Part shown: piece by piece, positions 56,897 to 64,000 of the stretch
Layout: each line of letters begins with the position of its first letter
Position numbering within the stretch: position 1 is the first letter of the stretch
Origin: Agrococcus beijingensis
Lineage (GTDB): Bacteria > Actinomycetota > Actinomycetes > Actinomycetales > Microbacteriaceae
Reading direction: 5' to 3'
NCBI RefSeq assembly: GCF_030758955.1
Contig: NZ_CP132360.1
Span: 1,469,778 to 1,533,777 of the forward strand
DNA: 64,000 nucleotides
The notes under the pieces: generated by a model
What the model saw: the letters and a program-made list of their open reading frames with translations, nothing else
Database searches by the model: none
Told to the model about the DNA's origin: nothing
Program-made: the position numbers and the translations under genes

Positions 56897-59076
56897 TGCT
56901 CGACGAGAACACCCTCCGGCAGCTCGGTGACGGGGAGCACCCCGCACCGCACGATCTGCTCGGCGCGCATCCGGATGCGTCCGGTCACGTCGTGCGGGCG
57001 GTGCGCCACCTGGCCGCCTCGGTCGAGGTGATCGGCACCGACCCCGCCGCCGTGCCGACCCCCATGGAGCACCTCGGGCAGGGGGTCTGGGCGGCGACCG
57101 TGACCGGACCCATCCGCCCCTATCGCCTGCGCACGACCTACGGCGACGGCGGCAGCTGGGAGGCCGAGGACCCGTATCGCTTCACGCCCACGCTGGGCGA
57201 GCTCGACCTCCACCTGTGGAGCGAGGGCCGCCACGAGCAGGTCTGGAAGGTGCTCGGATCGCGCCTGCGCGAGCACGAGGGCGTGCGGGGCGCGACCTTC
57301 GCCGTGTGGGCGCCGAACGCGCGCGCCGTGCGCATCATCGGCGACTTCAACGACTGGGTCGGCCGCGCGCACCCGATGCGCAGCATGGGCGGCTCGGGCG
57401 TCTGGGAGCTGTTCGTGCCGGGCGAGCTCGAGCACTCCGGCTACAAGTACGAGATCCTCACCGACCACGGGTGGGTGACCCGGGCCGACCCGATGGCGCG
57501 CTACACCGAGGTGCCGCCCGCCACCGCGTCGAAGGTCGGCACGAGCCGCTTCGCGTGGAGCGATGACGAGTGGATGGCGTCCCGGGCCGCCAAGGACGTG
57601 TACAACTCCCCCATGTCGGTCTACGAGCTGCACTTCGGCTCCTGGCGGCCGGGCCTCGGCTACCGGGAGATGGCGGATGCGCTCATCGAGCACCTCGAGG
57701 AGACCGGCTTCACGCACGTCGAGTTCATGCCGCTCGCGGAGCACCCGTTCGGCGGTTCCTGGGGCTACCAGGTGACCGGCTACTACGCCCCCACCAGCCG
57801 CTTCGGGCACCCCGACGACCTGCGCTACCTGATCGACCGGCTGCACCGCGCCGGGTACGGCGTGCTCGTCGACTGGGTGCCGGGCCACTTCCCGAAGGAC
57901 GAGTGGGCGCTCGCCCGCTTCGACGGCCGCGCCCTCTACGAGCACCCCGACCCGCGCCGCGGCGACCAGCCCGACTGGGGCACGCACGTGTTCGACTTCG
58001 GCCGCCCCGAGGTGAAGAACTTCCTGGTCGCCAACGCGATCTACTGGTTCGAGGAGTTCCACATCGACGGCCTGCGCGTCGACGCGGTCGCGTCGATGCT
58101 CTACCTCGACTACTCGCGCAAGGACGGCGAGTGGCTGCCGAACGTGCACGGCGGGCGCGAGCACCTCGAGGCGATCTCGCTGCTGCAGGAGGTCAACGCG
58201 ACGGTCTACCGCCGGCACCCGGGCATCGTGATGATCGCGGAGGAGTCGACCTCGTGGCCGGGCGTCACGAAGCCGACCGACCAGGGCGGGCTCGGCTTCG
58301 GCATCAAGTGGAACATGGGCTGGATGCACGACACGCTCCAGTACATGGCGGTCGACCCGATGTACCGGTCGCACCACCACAACGACATCACGTTCTCGTT
58401 CTTCTACGCGTTCTCGGAGCAGTTCATGCTCCCGATCAGCCACGACGAGGTCGTGCACGGCAAGGGCTCGCTGCTGAGCAAGATGCCCGGCGACCAGTGG
58501 CAGAAGCTCGCCTCCGTGCGCGCCTACCTGACCTTCATGTGGGCGCACCCGGGCAAGCAGCTGCTGTTCATGGGCCAGGAGTTCGGGCAGCCGAGCGAGT
58601 GGAGCGAGGCGCGCGGGCTCGACTGGTGGATCCTCGACCAGCCGGTGCACCGCGGGCTGATGTCGCTGGTGACGCAGCTGAACCGCGTCTACCGCGACAC
58701 CGAGGCGCTCTGGCTGCGCGACAACGAGCCGGGCGGCTTCGAGTGGATCGACGGCGGCAACTCGGCCGACAACCTCGTGGCGTTCCTGCGCTGGGGAGCC
58801 GAGGGCGACGCGGTCGCCGCGGTCGTCAACTTCTCGGGGCGCCCGGTCGAGGGCTACCGGATCGGGCTCCCGAGCTCTGGCGACTGGGAGGAGGCCGTGA
58901 ACTCGGACGCGCAGGAGTTCGGCGGCTCCGGCGTCGGCAACCTCGGCGTCGTGCACGCGGTCGACGAGCCGTGGGGCGGTCGCCCGGCGTCAGCGACGAT
59001 CACCGTGCCGCCGCTGGCGGGGCTGATCCTGCGGCGCAGGGCCCCTGCTCCCGACCGGGCGGTCGAGGCTCAGTAG
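56893..59076 (+). CDS. glgB: 1,4-alpha-glucan branching enzyme
   Basis: Introduces alpha-1,6 branches into glucan made by GlgE or GlgA (GH13_9). Of 727 residues, an N1 domain (1-110) and a CBM48 (FAVWAPNARAVRIIGDFNDW) precede the barrel. YELHFGSWRPGLGYREM, PLAEHPFGGSWGYQVTGY, nucleophile Asp397 in GLRVDAVASMLYLDYSR, acid/base Glu450 in MIAEESTSWPGV and the third Asp in PISHDEVVHGKGSLL are all present. Two adjacent ATGs (56893, 56896) overlap the glgE stop; either gives coupled translation. The 3' end overlaps the convergent thioredoxin-like gene by 7 bases. Confidence 0.96.
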   Translation: MMLDENTLRQLGDGEHPAPHDLLGAHPDASGHVVRAVRHLAASVEVIGTDPAAVPTPMEHLGQGVWAATVTGPIRPYRLRTTYGDGGSWEAEDPYRFTPTLGELDLHLWSEGRHEQVWKVLGSRLREHEGVRGATFAVWAPNARAVRIIGDFNDWVGRAHPMRSMGGSGVWELFVPGELEHSGYKYEILTDHGWVTRADPMARYTEVPPATASKVGTSRFAWSDDEWMASRAAKDVYNSPMSVYELHFGSWRPGLGYREMADALIEHLEETGFTHVEFMPLAEHPFGGSWGYQVTGYYAPTSRFGHPDDLRYLIDRLHRAGYGVLVDWVPGHFPKDEWALARFDGRALYEHPDPRRGDQPDWGTHVFDFGRPEVKNFLVANAIYWFEEFHIDGLRVDAVASMLYLDYSRKDGEWLPNVHGGREHLEAISLLQEVNATVYRRHPGIVMIAEESTSWPGVTKPTDQGGLGFGIKWNMGWMHDTLQYMAVDPMYRSHHHNDITFSFFYAFSEQFMLPISHDEVVHGKGSLLSKMPGDQWQKLASVRAYLTFMWAHPGKQLLFMGQEFGQPSEWSEARGLDWWILDQPVHRGLMSLVTQLNRVYRDTEALWLRDNEPGGFEWIDGGNSADNLVAFLRWGAEGDAVAAVVNFSGRPVEGYRIGLPSSGDWEEAVNSDAQEFGGSGVGNLGVVHAVDEPWGGRPASATITVPPLAGLILRRRAPAPDRAVEAQ

Positions 59077-60014
59077 AGGAGCGTCGTCAGCCGCTTGCGG
59101 GCGGCTGCCACGCGCTCGTCGTCGAGGCCGACGATCTCGAACAGGTCGAGCAGGCGCAGTCGGGCGTCCTGCTTCTCGTCGCCCGCGAGCGAGCCGACGA
59201 GGTCGAGCATGCGCAGGAACGCGTCCTCGACGTGACCGCCGGAGAGGTCGAGGTCGGCGACGAGCATCTGCGCCTCGGCGTCGGTCGGAGCGGCCGCGGC
59301 CGCGGCGCGGATCTCGTCGGCGCCCTTCCCGCGCAGGCGTGCGAGCAGCCGCACCTGCGCGAGCCCGGCGATCGCGTCGGCGTCGCGCGGGTTCTGCGCG
59401 ATCGCCTTCTCGAACGCGGCGATGCCGGCGTCGAGGTCGCCGGCGTCGATCGCGTCGTAGGCCTCCTGGTGCAGCGGCGGCACCGGTGCCGGCGCGGGCT
59501 CTGCGTCGTCGCCAGCCGCGTCGCCGACCGGCACGCTGCCGGTGATGCCCTGCTGCTCGGCGAACGCCAGCACCTGCTCGAGCACGTCCTTCACCTGCTC
59601 CTCGGGGATCGCCCCGGTGAACAGCGGCGCGGGGCGGCCGGCGATGATCGCGGCCACGGTGGGGATCGACTGCGCGTTGAACGCCTGCACGAGCTGCGGG
59701 TTGGTGTCGGCGTCGACCTTCGCGAGCACGAGGCGGCCGCCGTACCCCTCGATGAGGCGCTCGAGCACCGGCGAGAGCTGCTTGCACGGTCCGCACCACT
59801 CGGCCCAGATGTCGATGATGACCGGCACCCGGTTCGACAGCTCGACGATCGTGGCGAGGTCGGCGTCGGTGACGTCGACGATCACGCCCGGCGTGCCGGC
59901 CGCAGGTGCGCCCTGCGCGGCCTCGGGCGCTGCTGCGGACTGCTGGTGGCGCGCGGCGAGGGCCGACAGGTCGACCGCCCCTCCCATCGACGCGGGCAGA
60001 CGTGCCTCGGACAT
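59070..60014 (-). CDS. Thioredoxin-TPR fusion protein (CnoX/YbbN-like)
   Basis: Of 314 residues, the thioredoxin domain occupies about 45-150 with active site IIDIWAEWCGPCKQLSPVLE and the cis-Pro loop FNAQSIPTVAAIIAG. Tetratricopeptide-like repeats fill the C-terminus (LDAGIAAFEKAIAQNPRDADA and LLARLRGKGADEI). This is the YbbN/CnoX layout, a redox chaperone-like protein in other bacteria, but here the CGPC pair is intact. The ATG at 60014 overlaps the upstream gene's stop in TGATG and follows GGGAGG. Cytosolic, no signal peptide. Confidence 0.88.
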   Translation of the reverse strand: MSEARLPASMGGAVDLSALAARHQQSAAAPEAAQGAPAAGTPGVIVDVTDADLATIVELSNRVPVIIDIWAEWCGPCKQLSPVLERLIEGYGGRLVLAKVDADTNPQLVQAFNAQSIPTVAAIIAGRPAPLFTGAIPEEQVKDVLEQVLAFAEQQGITGSVPVGDAAGDDAEPAPAPVPPLHQEAYDAIDAGDLDAGIAAFEKAIAQNPRDADAIAGLAQVRLLARLRGKGADEIRAAAAAAPTDAEAQMLVADLDLSGGHVEDAFLRMLDLVGSLAGDEKQDARLRLLDLFEIVGLDDERVAAARKRLTTLLY

Positions 60015-61921
60015 CACTGGACCTCCCTTGCGCTGACGAGTGCCTGGCTGTAGCCGACCACCTGGATCTGGGTGCCCTCCGGAGCGTCGGCGGGCGGCAC
60101 CGAGAAGAGCACCTGGATCTGGTAGGTGGTCTCGATGCCTCGTGTCGACTGCTGGACGCCTGCGAGGATGCCGGCGCCCGCCTGGGCCTCGATCTCGACG
60201 CCCTCGTCGGCCGGCGTGGCGCGCTGGGTCTCGAGGAACGAGCTCGCCATGAGCGCCCCGCCCTCGTTGTTCACCAGCAGGATCGGCGCCTGCTCGTCCT
60301 CGGCCGCCGACCACTCGAGGGTCGAGAGCTCGAACTCGGGCAGCGCGCGCTGGGCGTCCTTGGCGGGGCGGCCGATCTCGGCGCGCAGCGCATCGCCCTC
60401 CTCGCGGAACCAGGCGTTGAACTGCGACTCCGCGCCGTTCAGCAGCACGTCGGCGTAGGCGGCGGTGATCTCGTTCGGCCGGCGCTGCAGCAGCGGGGTG
60501 TCGCCCGGCAGGCTGGCGGCACCGATCGTCGGGCTGGCGACCGCGGGCAGCTGCACGCCGGAGGCGAGCGTCGTGATGTAGACGAGCTTGTAGTCCGAGC
60601 GCGCATCGGCCTGCTGGAAGGTCAGCGCCGACTGCGCCTGCGTGCCGTCCTGCCAACCGACGATCGCCATCACGCTGCGCGGCCAGATCTCGGTCTGCTG
60701 CGGCAGCAGCAGCTCGACCTCACCGTCGGCGATGCCCGCCACTGCGGCGATCTCACCGTTCTGCGTGCGCACCTGGTAGCTGGTGGTGCGGGCCTCCAGC
60801 GCCGGACCAGCGAGGCGCTGCGCGGCGATGTCGGGATTGAGCGCGGCATCGGCCTCGACGACCGCGGCGCGCGTGGCCTCGAGCACCCGGCCGAACTGGT
60901 TCTCGGTCAGGGCCACCGGCGGCAGCGTCTCCTCGAGGCTCGTCGGCGTCGGAGCGCCGGTGGGCTGCGCGGTCGGCTCGGCGCTGGGCCAGTACTGCGG
61001 GCCGCAGCCGGTCAGGCCGACCACGGCCACGACGGGCAGGGCGAGCAGGCCGAAGCGACGCTTCCGTCGCGGTGCCGCGGAGACGTTCTTGCCCCGCTCC
61101 GCCTCGACCTCTGGGCCGGTGTCGCTCGGGGGCGTCGGCGCGGATGAGCCCGACGCGGCGTCATCGCCCTGCGGTGTCGACGCATCCGCCGCCTCGATCT
61201 CGCCCTGCGGCTCGCGCGGCTCGACGGCCGCGCGGTCGGGGCGAGGCAGGCCCTGCTGCGCGTCGCGCCGCAGCTGGCGGCGCTCGGCCCGGGTCAGGTC
61301 GCGGTGCGAGCGACGCTGCGGGCCGCGACGACGCCGGTGGCTGCGCAGGGCGAGGAGGAAGAACAGCAGCGCGAGCGCGAGGAAGAAGAGCCCTGCGGCG
61401 ACCAGCGGGCCGAAGAGCGGCGTCTTCGCATCGAACGGCCACTCCACGCGGATGTCGGAGGGAGCCGCCGATCCGGGTGCTCCGGCGATCGCGATCGTGT
61501 AGCCGACGGGCAGGTCGATGGTCATCTCGACCGAGCCCTCGCCCTGCTGCTCCTCGATCCACATGTCGCTGCCGGCGAGCTCGGGCAGCGGGGCGTCGTC
61601 GCCCGGCTCGAGCTGCAGCGCGAGCGCGTCGCTCGCATCGAGCTGCGCGATCGCGTGCTCCGTCTCGCCCACCCAGCCGAGCACGTCGTGCTCGCGGCCG
61701 ACCACCGCGGTGATCGGGCCCTCGCCCTCGATGGCGATGCTCTGGACGCCGTCGTGCGTGTTCAGCGCCTCACCGCCGAGCAGCACGATCTGGGCCGATG
61801 TCGGCTCCTGGACCTCGGCCACGATCGAGTCGGGCGGGGCCCACAGGGTGCGCTGCCCGATGCCGAGGCCGAGCAGCACGAGCGAGATCACGAGGCTCAC
61901 AGCCGCGAGGATGTATCGCAC
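60014..61921 (-). CDS. Large membrane protein with an internal lipoprotein-like signal
   Basis: Protein of 635 residues, unknown function, of a kind conserved in Microbacteriaceae (DUF8094-like, from memory). The first part has an N-terminal helix (AVSLVISLVLLGLGI), an external beta-rich domain (30-160), a second helix (LVAAGLFFLALALLFFLLALR) and a basic/acidic cytosolic stretch (190-280). Then RRKRRFGLLALPVVAVVGLTGC looks exactly like a lipoprotein signal with lipobox. It is followed by a Pro/Thr linker and a 300-residue external domain. One uninterrupted frame; I see no separate start before the second signal. GTG at 61921 follows AAAGGA. Coupled to the thioredoxin-TPR gene. Confidence 0.7.
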   Translation of the reverse strand: MRYILAAVSLVISLVLLGLGIGQRTLWAPPDSIVAEVQEPTSAQIVLLGGEALNTHDGVQSIAIEGEGPITAVVGREHDVLGWVGETEHAIAQLDASDALALQLEPGDDAPLPELAGSDMWIEEQQGEGSVEMTIDLPVGYTIAIAGAPGSAAPSDIRVEWPFDAKTPLFGPLVAAGLFFLALALLFFLLALRSHRRRRGPQRRSHRDLTRAERRQLRRDAQQGLPRPDRAAVEPREPQGEIEAADASTPQGDDAASGSSAPTPPSDTGPEVEAERGKNVSAAPRRKRRFGLLALPVVAVVGLTGCGPQYWPSAEPTAQPTGAPTPTSLEETLPPVALTENQFGRVLEATRAAVVEADAALNPDIAAQRLAGPALEARTTSYQVRTQNGEIAAVAGIADGEVELLLPQQTEIWPRSVMAIVGWQDGTQAQSALTFQQADARSDYKLVYITTLASGVQLPAVASPTIGAASLPGDTPLLQRRPNEITAAYADVLLNGAESQFNAWFREEGDALRAEIGRPAKDAQRALPEFELSTLEWSAAEDEQAPILLVNNEGGALMASSFLETQRATPADEGVEIEAQAGAGILAGVQQSTRGIETTYQIQVLFSVPPADAPEGTQIQVVGYSQALVSAREVQ

Positions 61922-62073
61922 GGGTCAGAGGTCCTTTCACGCTCGCCGAGAGCTTCGGCAGGTCGACCAGACGGACGACGCAGAGCGGGCAAGCCTCCAG
62001 GGTACCGAGCCGGAGCGCGATCTGCCAAGCCCCATCGGGCGCGCGCCCCCCAGGGTGGGGCTCCCCCGCGCCC

Positions 62074-62089
62074 TAGGATGCCGAATGTG
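62074..62089 (+). promoter_or_regulatory. Leaderless promoter of the AI-2E-type transporter
   Basis: TAGGAT (62074-62079), seven bases, GTG at 62087. An in-frame ATG at 62078 overlaps the box and is therefore unlikely to be the start. Confidence 0.58.
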
Positions 62090-63154
62090 AACATCAGGAA
62101 CGGCTTCCTCCTCGGCCTCGTGGGCGGGCTCGGGGTGCTGCTGGCACTGGCCATCGGCGCCGGCATCCAGCAGATCAGCACCGTGCTCGTCTGGGCGTTC
62201 GCCGGCATCTTCCTGGCGCTGGGCCTCGAGCCGGTGATCCAGTTCCTGATCCGGCGCAAGGTGCCCCGATGGGCGGCGGTGCTGATCATCTTCGTCGTGA
62301 TCGTGGCCGTGCTGGTCGGTGCGACCTGGCTGATCGTGCCGACGATCGTCGCCCAGTTCACCGTGCTGGTGCAGTCGATCGTCGAGGAGATCGAGGGCGG
62401 CGCGCTCGACAGCGTGCTGACCTGGGTGCGCGAGACGTTCCCGCAGTTCGACATCGACGGCACCGTCGAGCAGATCATGCTCGCCCTGACCGACTTCGAG
62501 ACCTGGTCGACGCTGCCCCCGTGGGTGGCCGACATCGCGGCGGGCGTGGTCGGCGGCGTCGGCCAGGTCGTGTTCGCCCTCGGCGGCGCCTTCATCGTCA
62601 TCGTCCTCATGCTGTACTTCACGGGCTCGCTGCCGTCGCTGAAGTCGGGCATGTACCGCCTGGTGCCGGCCTCGTCGCGGCCGAAGTTCATCGAGATCGC
62701 CGAGCAGATCATGAAGTCGGTCGGCCGCTTCGTGCTCGGCCAGGGCTCGCTCGGCCTGCTGAACGGCGTGCTCTCCTTCATCGTGCTGTCGATCGCCGGC
62801 TCGGAGCTCGCCGGCGTCTACGCGTTCGTGGCGCTCATCGCGTCGACCATCCCGCTCGTCGGCACGATCTCCGCCTCCGTGGTGATCTCGCTGCTGGTGC
62901 TCGCGCTCGACGGGCCGCAGACGGCGCTGCCCGTCGCGATCTGGTACCTGCTCTACATGCAGCTCGAGGCCTACGTCATCAGCCCGCAGATCATGAACCG
63001 GGCGGTGAAGGTGCCCGGTGTCGTGGTCGTGCTGGCTGCCCTCATCGGCGGCACCCTGCTCGGCATCCTCGGCGCGCTCGTCGCGATCCCGGTGGCGGCG
63101 GCGATCCAGCTGATCCTGAAGGAAGTCGTGATCCCGAAGCAGGACGCCAGATAG
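62087..63154 (+). CDS. AI-2E family transporter (PF01594-type membrane protein)
   Basis: Membrane protein of 355 residues with about eight helices: NGFLLGLVGGLGVLLALAIG, VLVWAFAGIFLALGLEP, WAAVLIIFVVIVAVLVGATW, and a C-terminal group including LAGVYAFVALIASTIPLVG. The cytosolic middle has LYFTGSLPSLKSGMYRLVP and VGRFVLGQGSLGLLNG. The end (VVLAALIGGTLLGILGALVAIPVAAA) is the family signature. Members export AI-2-like compounds or act as Na+/H+ antiporters, so the name is only a family label. Confidence 0.88.
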   Translation: MNIRNGFLLGLVGGLGVLLALAIGAGIQQISTVLVWAFAGIFLALGLEPVIQFLIRRKVPRWAAVLIIFVVIVAVLVGATWLIVPTIVAQFTVLVQSIVEEIEGGALDSVLTWVRETFPQFDIDGTVEQIMLALTDFETWSTLPPWVADIAAGVVGGVGQVVFALGGAFIVIVLMLYFTGSLPSLKSGMYRLVPASSRPKFIEIAEQIMKSVGRFVLGQGSLGLLNGVLSFIVLSIAGSELAGVYAFVALIASTIPLVGTISASVVISLLVLALDGPQTALPVAIWYLLYMQLEAYVISPQIMNRAVKVPGVVVVLAALIGGTLLGILGALVAIPVAAAIQLILKEVVIPKQDAR

Positions 63155-63170
63155 CGGCAACCGCTGCGCG

Positions 63171-63455
63171 TCAGCGGGCGCGCCAGCAGCCGGTGTGCCA
63201 GTGGCGCCGATCCTCGACCGCGCGCTCGCCGAAGATCGAGTCGGCCCGCCACACGACGACGTGCGCCGTGCCCTGCACGACCGAGGCACCGCATCCGGGG
63301 CAGACGTAGTCCTTCACCGCGCTCGCGGCCGACATCGGCTGCACGTGCCACTCGGCGCCCGCGCGCCGTTCGATGCGGGCGGTGCCCTGCATCAGGCGGT
63401 CGACGTCGAGCGGCACGTAGGGCTGCGCGCGACGACTGGGCCGCCGCGAGGGCAT
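63171..63455 (-). CDS. Hypothetical zinc-ribbon-like protein
   Basis: Soluble basic protein of 94 residues. The start MPSRRPSRRAQPYVPLDVDRL leads to VKDYVCPGCGASVVQG and HWHTGCWRAR at the end, giving CxxC plus HxxC, a probable metal site. Similar short proteins recur in actinobacteria without assigned function. The ATG at 63455 overlaps the stop of the upstream wall-protein gene in TGATG, so it is translated with it. Confidence 0.72.
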   Translation of the reverse strand: MPSRRPSRRAQPYVPLDVDRLMQGTARIERRAGAEWHVQPMSAASAVKDYVCPGCGASVVQGTAHVVVWRADSIFGERAVEDRRHWHTGCWRAR

Positions 63456-64000
63456 CAGTACCAGCCCACCTGCTGCGAGTGGCCCCAGGCGCCGCACGGC
63501 GTGCCGTAGCGACCGGAGATGTAACCGAGGCCCCAGGTGATCTGCGTCACCGGGTTGGTCTGCCAGTCAGCCGCGACCGTCGCCATCTTGGAGCCGGGGA
63601 GCGACTGCGGGATGCCGTACGCGCCGCTGGAGCGGTTCTGCGCGTAGACGTTCCAGTTCGACTCCTTCTGCCACAGCTTGTAGAGGCAGGCGTACTGATC
63701 CTCGCCCCAGCCGCGGTTCAGCACCATCTCGCGGGCGATCGCCTGGGCGGTGCCCGGGTCGGGCGCGGCGACCGCGGGGATGGCGACCGTTGCACGGGGG
63801 GCGGCGGGCGCGGCGCCGGCGACGGGCGCCGCAGCGGCGACCCGCGTCGGCGTGGGGGTCGGGGTGGGCGTGGGCGTGGGCGTCGGCGTCGGGGTGTGCA
63901 CCACGATCGTGTCGCGCACGAGCGACGCCTGCGCGCCGGTGATCTCGCCGATCGCCTGGCCGGGGCGGTTCTCGCTCGGCAGCGAGGCGGGATCGGCCAT
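63455..64000 (-). CDS. Lysozyme-like wall protein (aggregation-promoting-factor type), C-terminal part
   Basis: The last 181 residues of an exported protein; the N-terminus runs off the right edge, because the visible start region (ADPASLPSENRPGQ) is not a signal peptide. A Thr-Pro repeat (HTPTPTPT-type, about residues 35-52) forms a wall-spanning linker. It is followed by an Ala/Pro linker and a small transglycosylase-like domain: LYKLWQKESNWNVYAQNR (catalytic Glu), SGAYGIPQSLPGSKMA and GLGYISGRYGTPCGAW. The fold is the one found in resuscitation/aggregation-type muralytic proteins. It ends HSQQVGWY. Confidence 0.85.
   Translation of the reverse strand: MADPASLPSENRPGQAIGEITGAQASLVRDTIVVHTPTPTPTPTPTPTPTPTRVAAAAPVAGAAPAAPRATVAIPAVAAPDPGTAQAIAREMVLNRGWGEDQYACLYKLWQKESNWNVYAQNRSSGAYGIPQSLPGSKMATVAADWQTNPVTQITWGLGYISGRYGTPCGAWGHSQQVGWY
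63847..63897 (-). repeat. Thr-Pro codon repeat
   Basis: Six-base units (ACGCCC/ACCCCG on the minus strand) encode about eight Thr-Pro pairs. Purely repetitive DNA here could vary in copy number. Confidence 0.8.

Noticed and set aside
62078-62080. ATG at 62078 as the AI-2E transporter start
   Set aside because: It overlaps the TAGGAT box, so a leaderless transcript would begin after it; GTG at 62087 fits better.

Overview
The window is GC-rich DNA from a high-GC Gram-positive bacterium (Actinomycetota). Lineage-typical families (DUF3159, DUF3710, DUF4193, SepH, DUF3097, PAC2, GlgE, F420-type luciferase-like oxidoreductases), a hrdB-like sigma factor with a Lys/Ala-rich N-terminus, and many leaderless GTG/ATG starts behind TANNNT boxes point to a free-living actinobacterium. 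Microbacteriaceae, possibly Agrococcus-like, is my inference from overall style and gene order, not from a search. Coding density is very high. Most intergenic gaps are under 150 bp and the longest is about 230 bp, so no stretch over 300 bp lacks a gene. I saw no tRNA, rRNA, CRISPR array or intact insertion sequence.

Layout. 1-4.6 kb: start of acnA, the conserved dut-DUF3710-DUF3159 operon, DUF3093, DUF4193 and sepH. 4.7-8.2 kb: an MHS-type transporter with a 3-hydroxyisobutyrate-type dehydrogenase and a zinc alcohol dehydrogenase. 8.2-19 kb: small membrane and lipoprotein genes, a phosphodiesterase, topoisomerase IV (parC and parE), DUF7455, a cystine/amino-acid ABC transporter, and the principal sigma factor. 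19-26.3 kb: MFS transporter, PAC2 protein, leucyl aminopeptidase, and E3 and E2 of the 2-oxoacid dehydrogenase complex. 26.3-27.8 kb: a scar where a truncated membrane-protein gene and a truncated HNH endonuclease gene meet. 27.8-31.4 kb: a TPP-riboswitch-controlled ykoEDC thiamine-precursor ECF transporter operon with an attached small P-loop kinase. 31.4-39 kb: SGNH hydrolase, DUF3097, two F420-type oxidoreductases, a GlsB-like stress protein and gatCAB. 39-45.3 kb: a YdcF protein, a radical SAM protein behind a perfect LexA box, a PIN toxin/antitoxin pair, and an AAA ATPase translationally coupled to ligA. 45.5-50 kb: membrane proteins, mnmA, a glycosyltransferase and a cysteine desulfurase that could supply sulfur to MnmA. 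50-59 kb: glycogen genes glgX, glgP, glgE, glgB. 59-64 kb: a thioredoxin-TPR protein, a large membrane/lipoprotein-like protein, an AI-2E-type transporter, a zinc-ribbon protein and the C-terminal part of a lysozyme-like wall protein.

Transcription. At least a dozen first genes have a TANNNT -10 box 6-8 bases before a GTG or ATG, with no Shine-Dalgarno sequence, which indicates leaderless mRNAs. Three divergent pairs have these boxes so close that opposite transcription should be mutually exclusive. Within operons, genes overlap by 1-4 bases (ATGA, GTGA, TGATG). Strong GC-rich hairpins without U-tracts separate several units, some shared by convergent genes.

The items I find most worth following are the LexA-box radical SAM gene with its neighbours, the unassigned kinase in the thiamine operon, the recombination scar after sucB, the palindrome before acnA, and a widespread GGATGCG/CGCATCC octamer-like signal that overrides normal codon choice.
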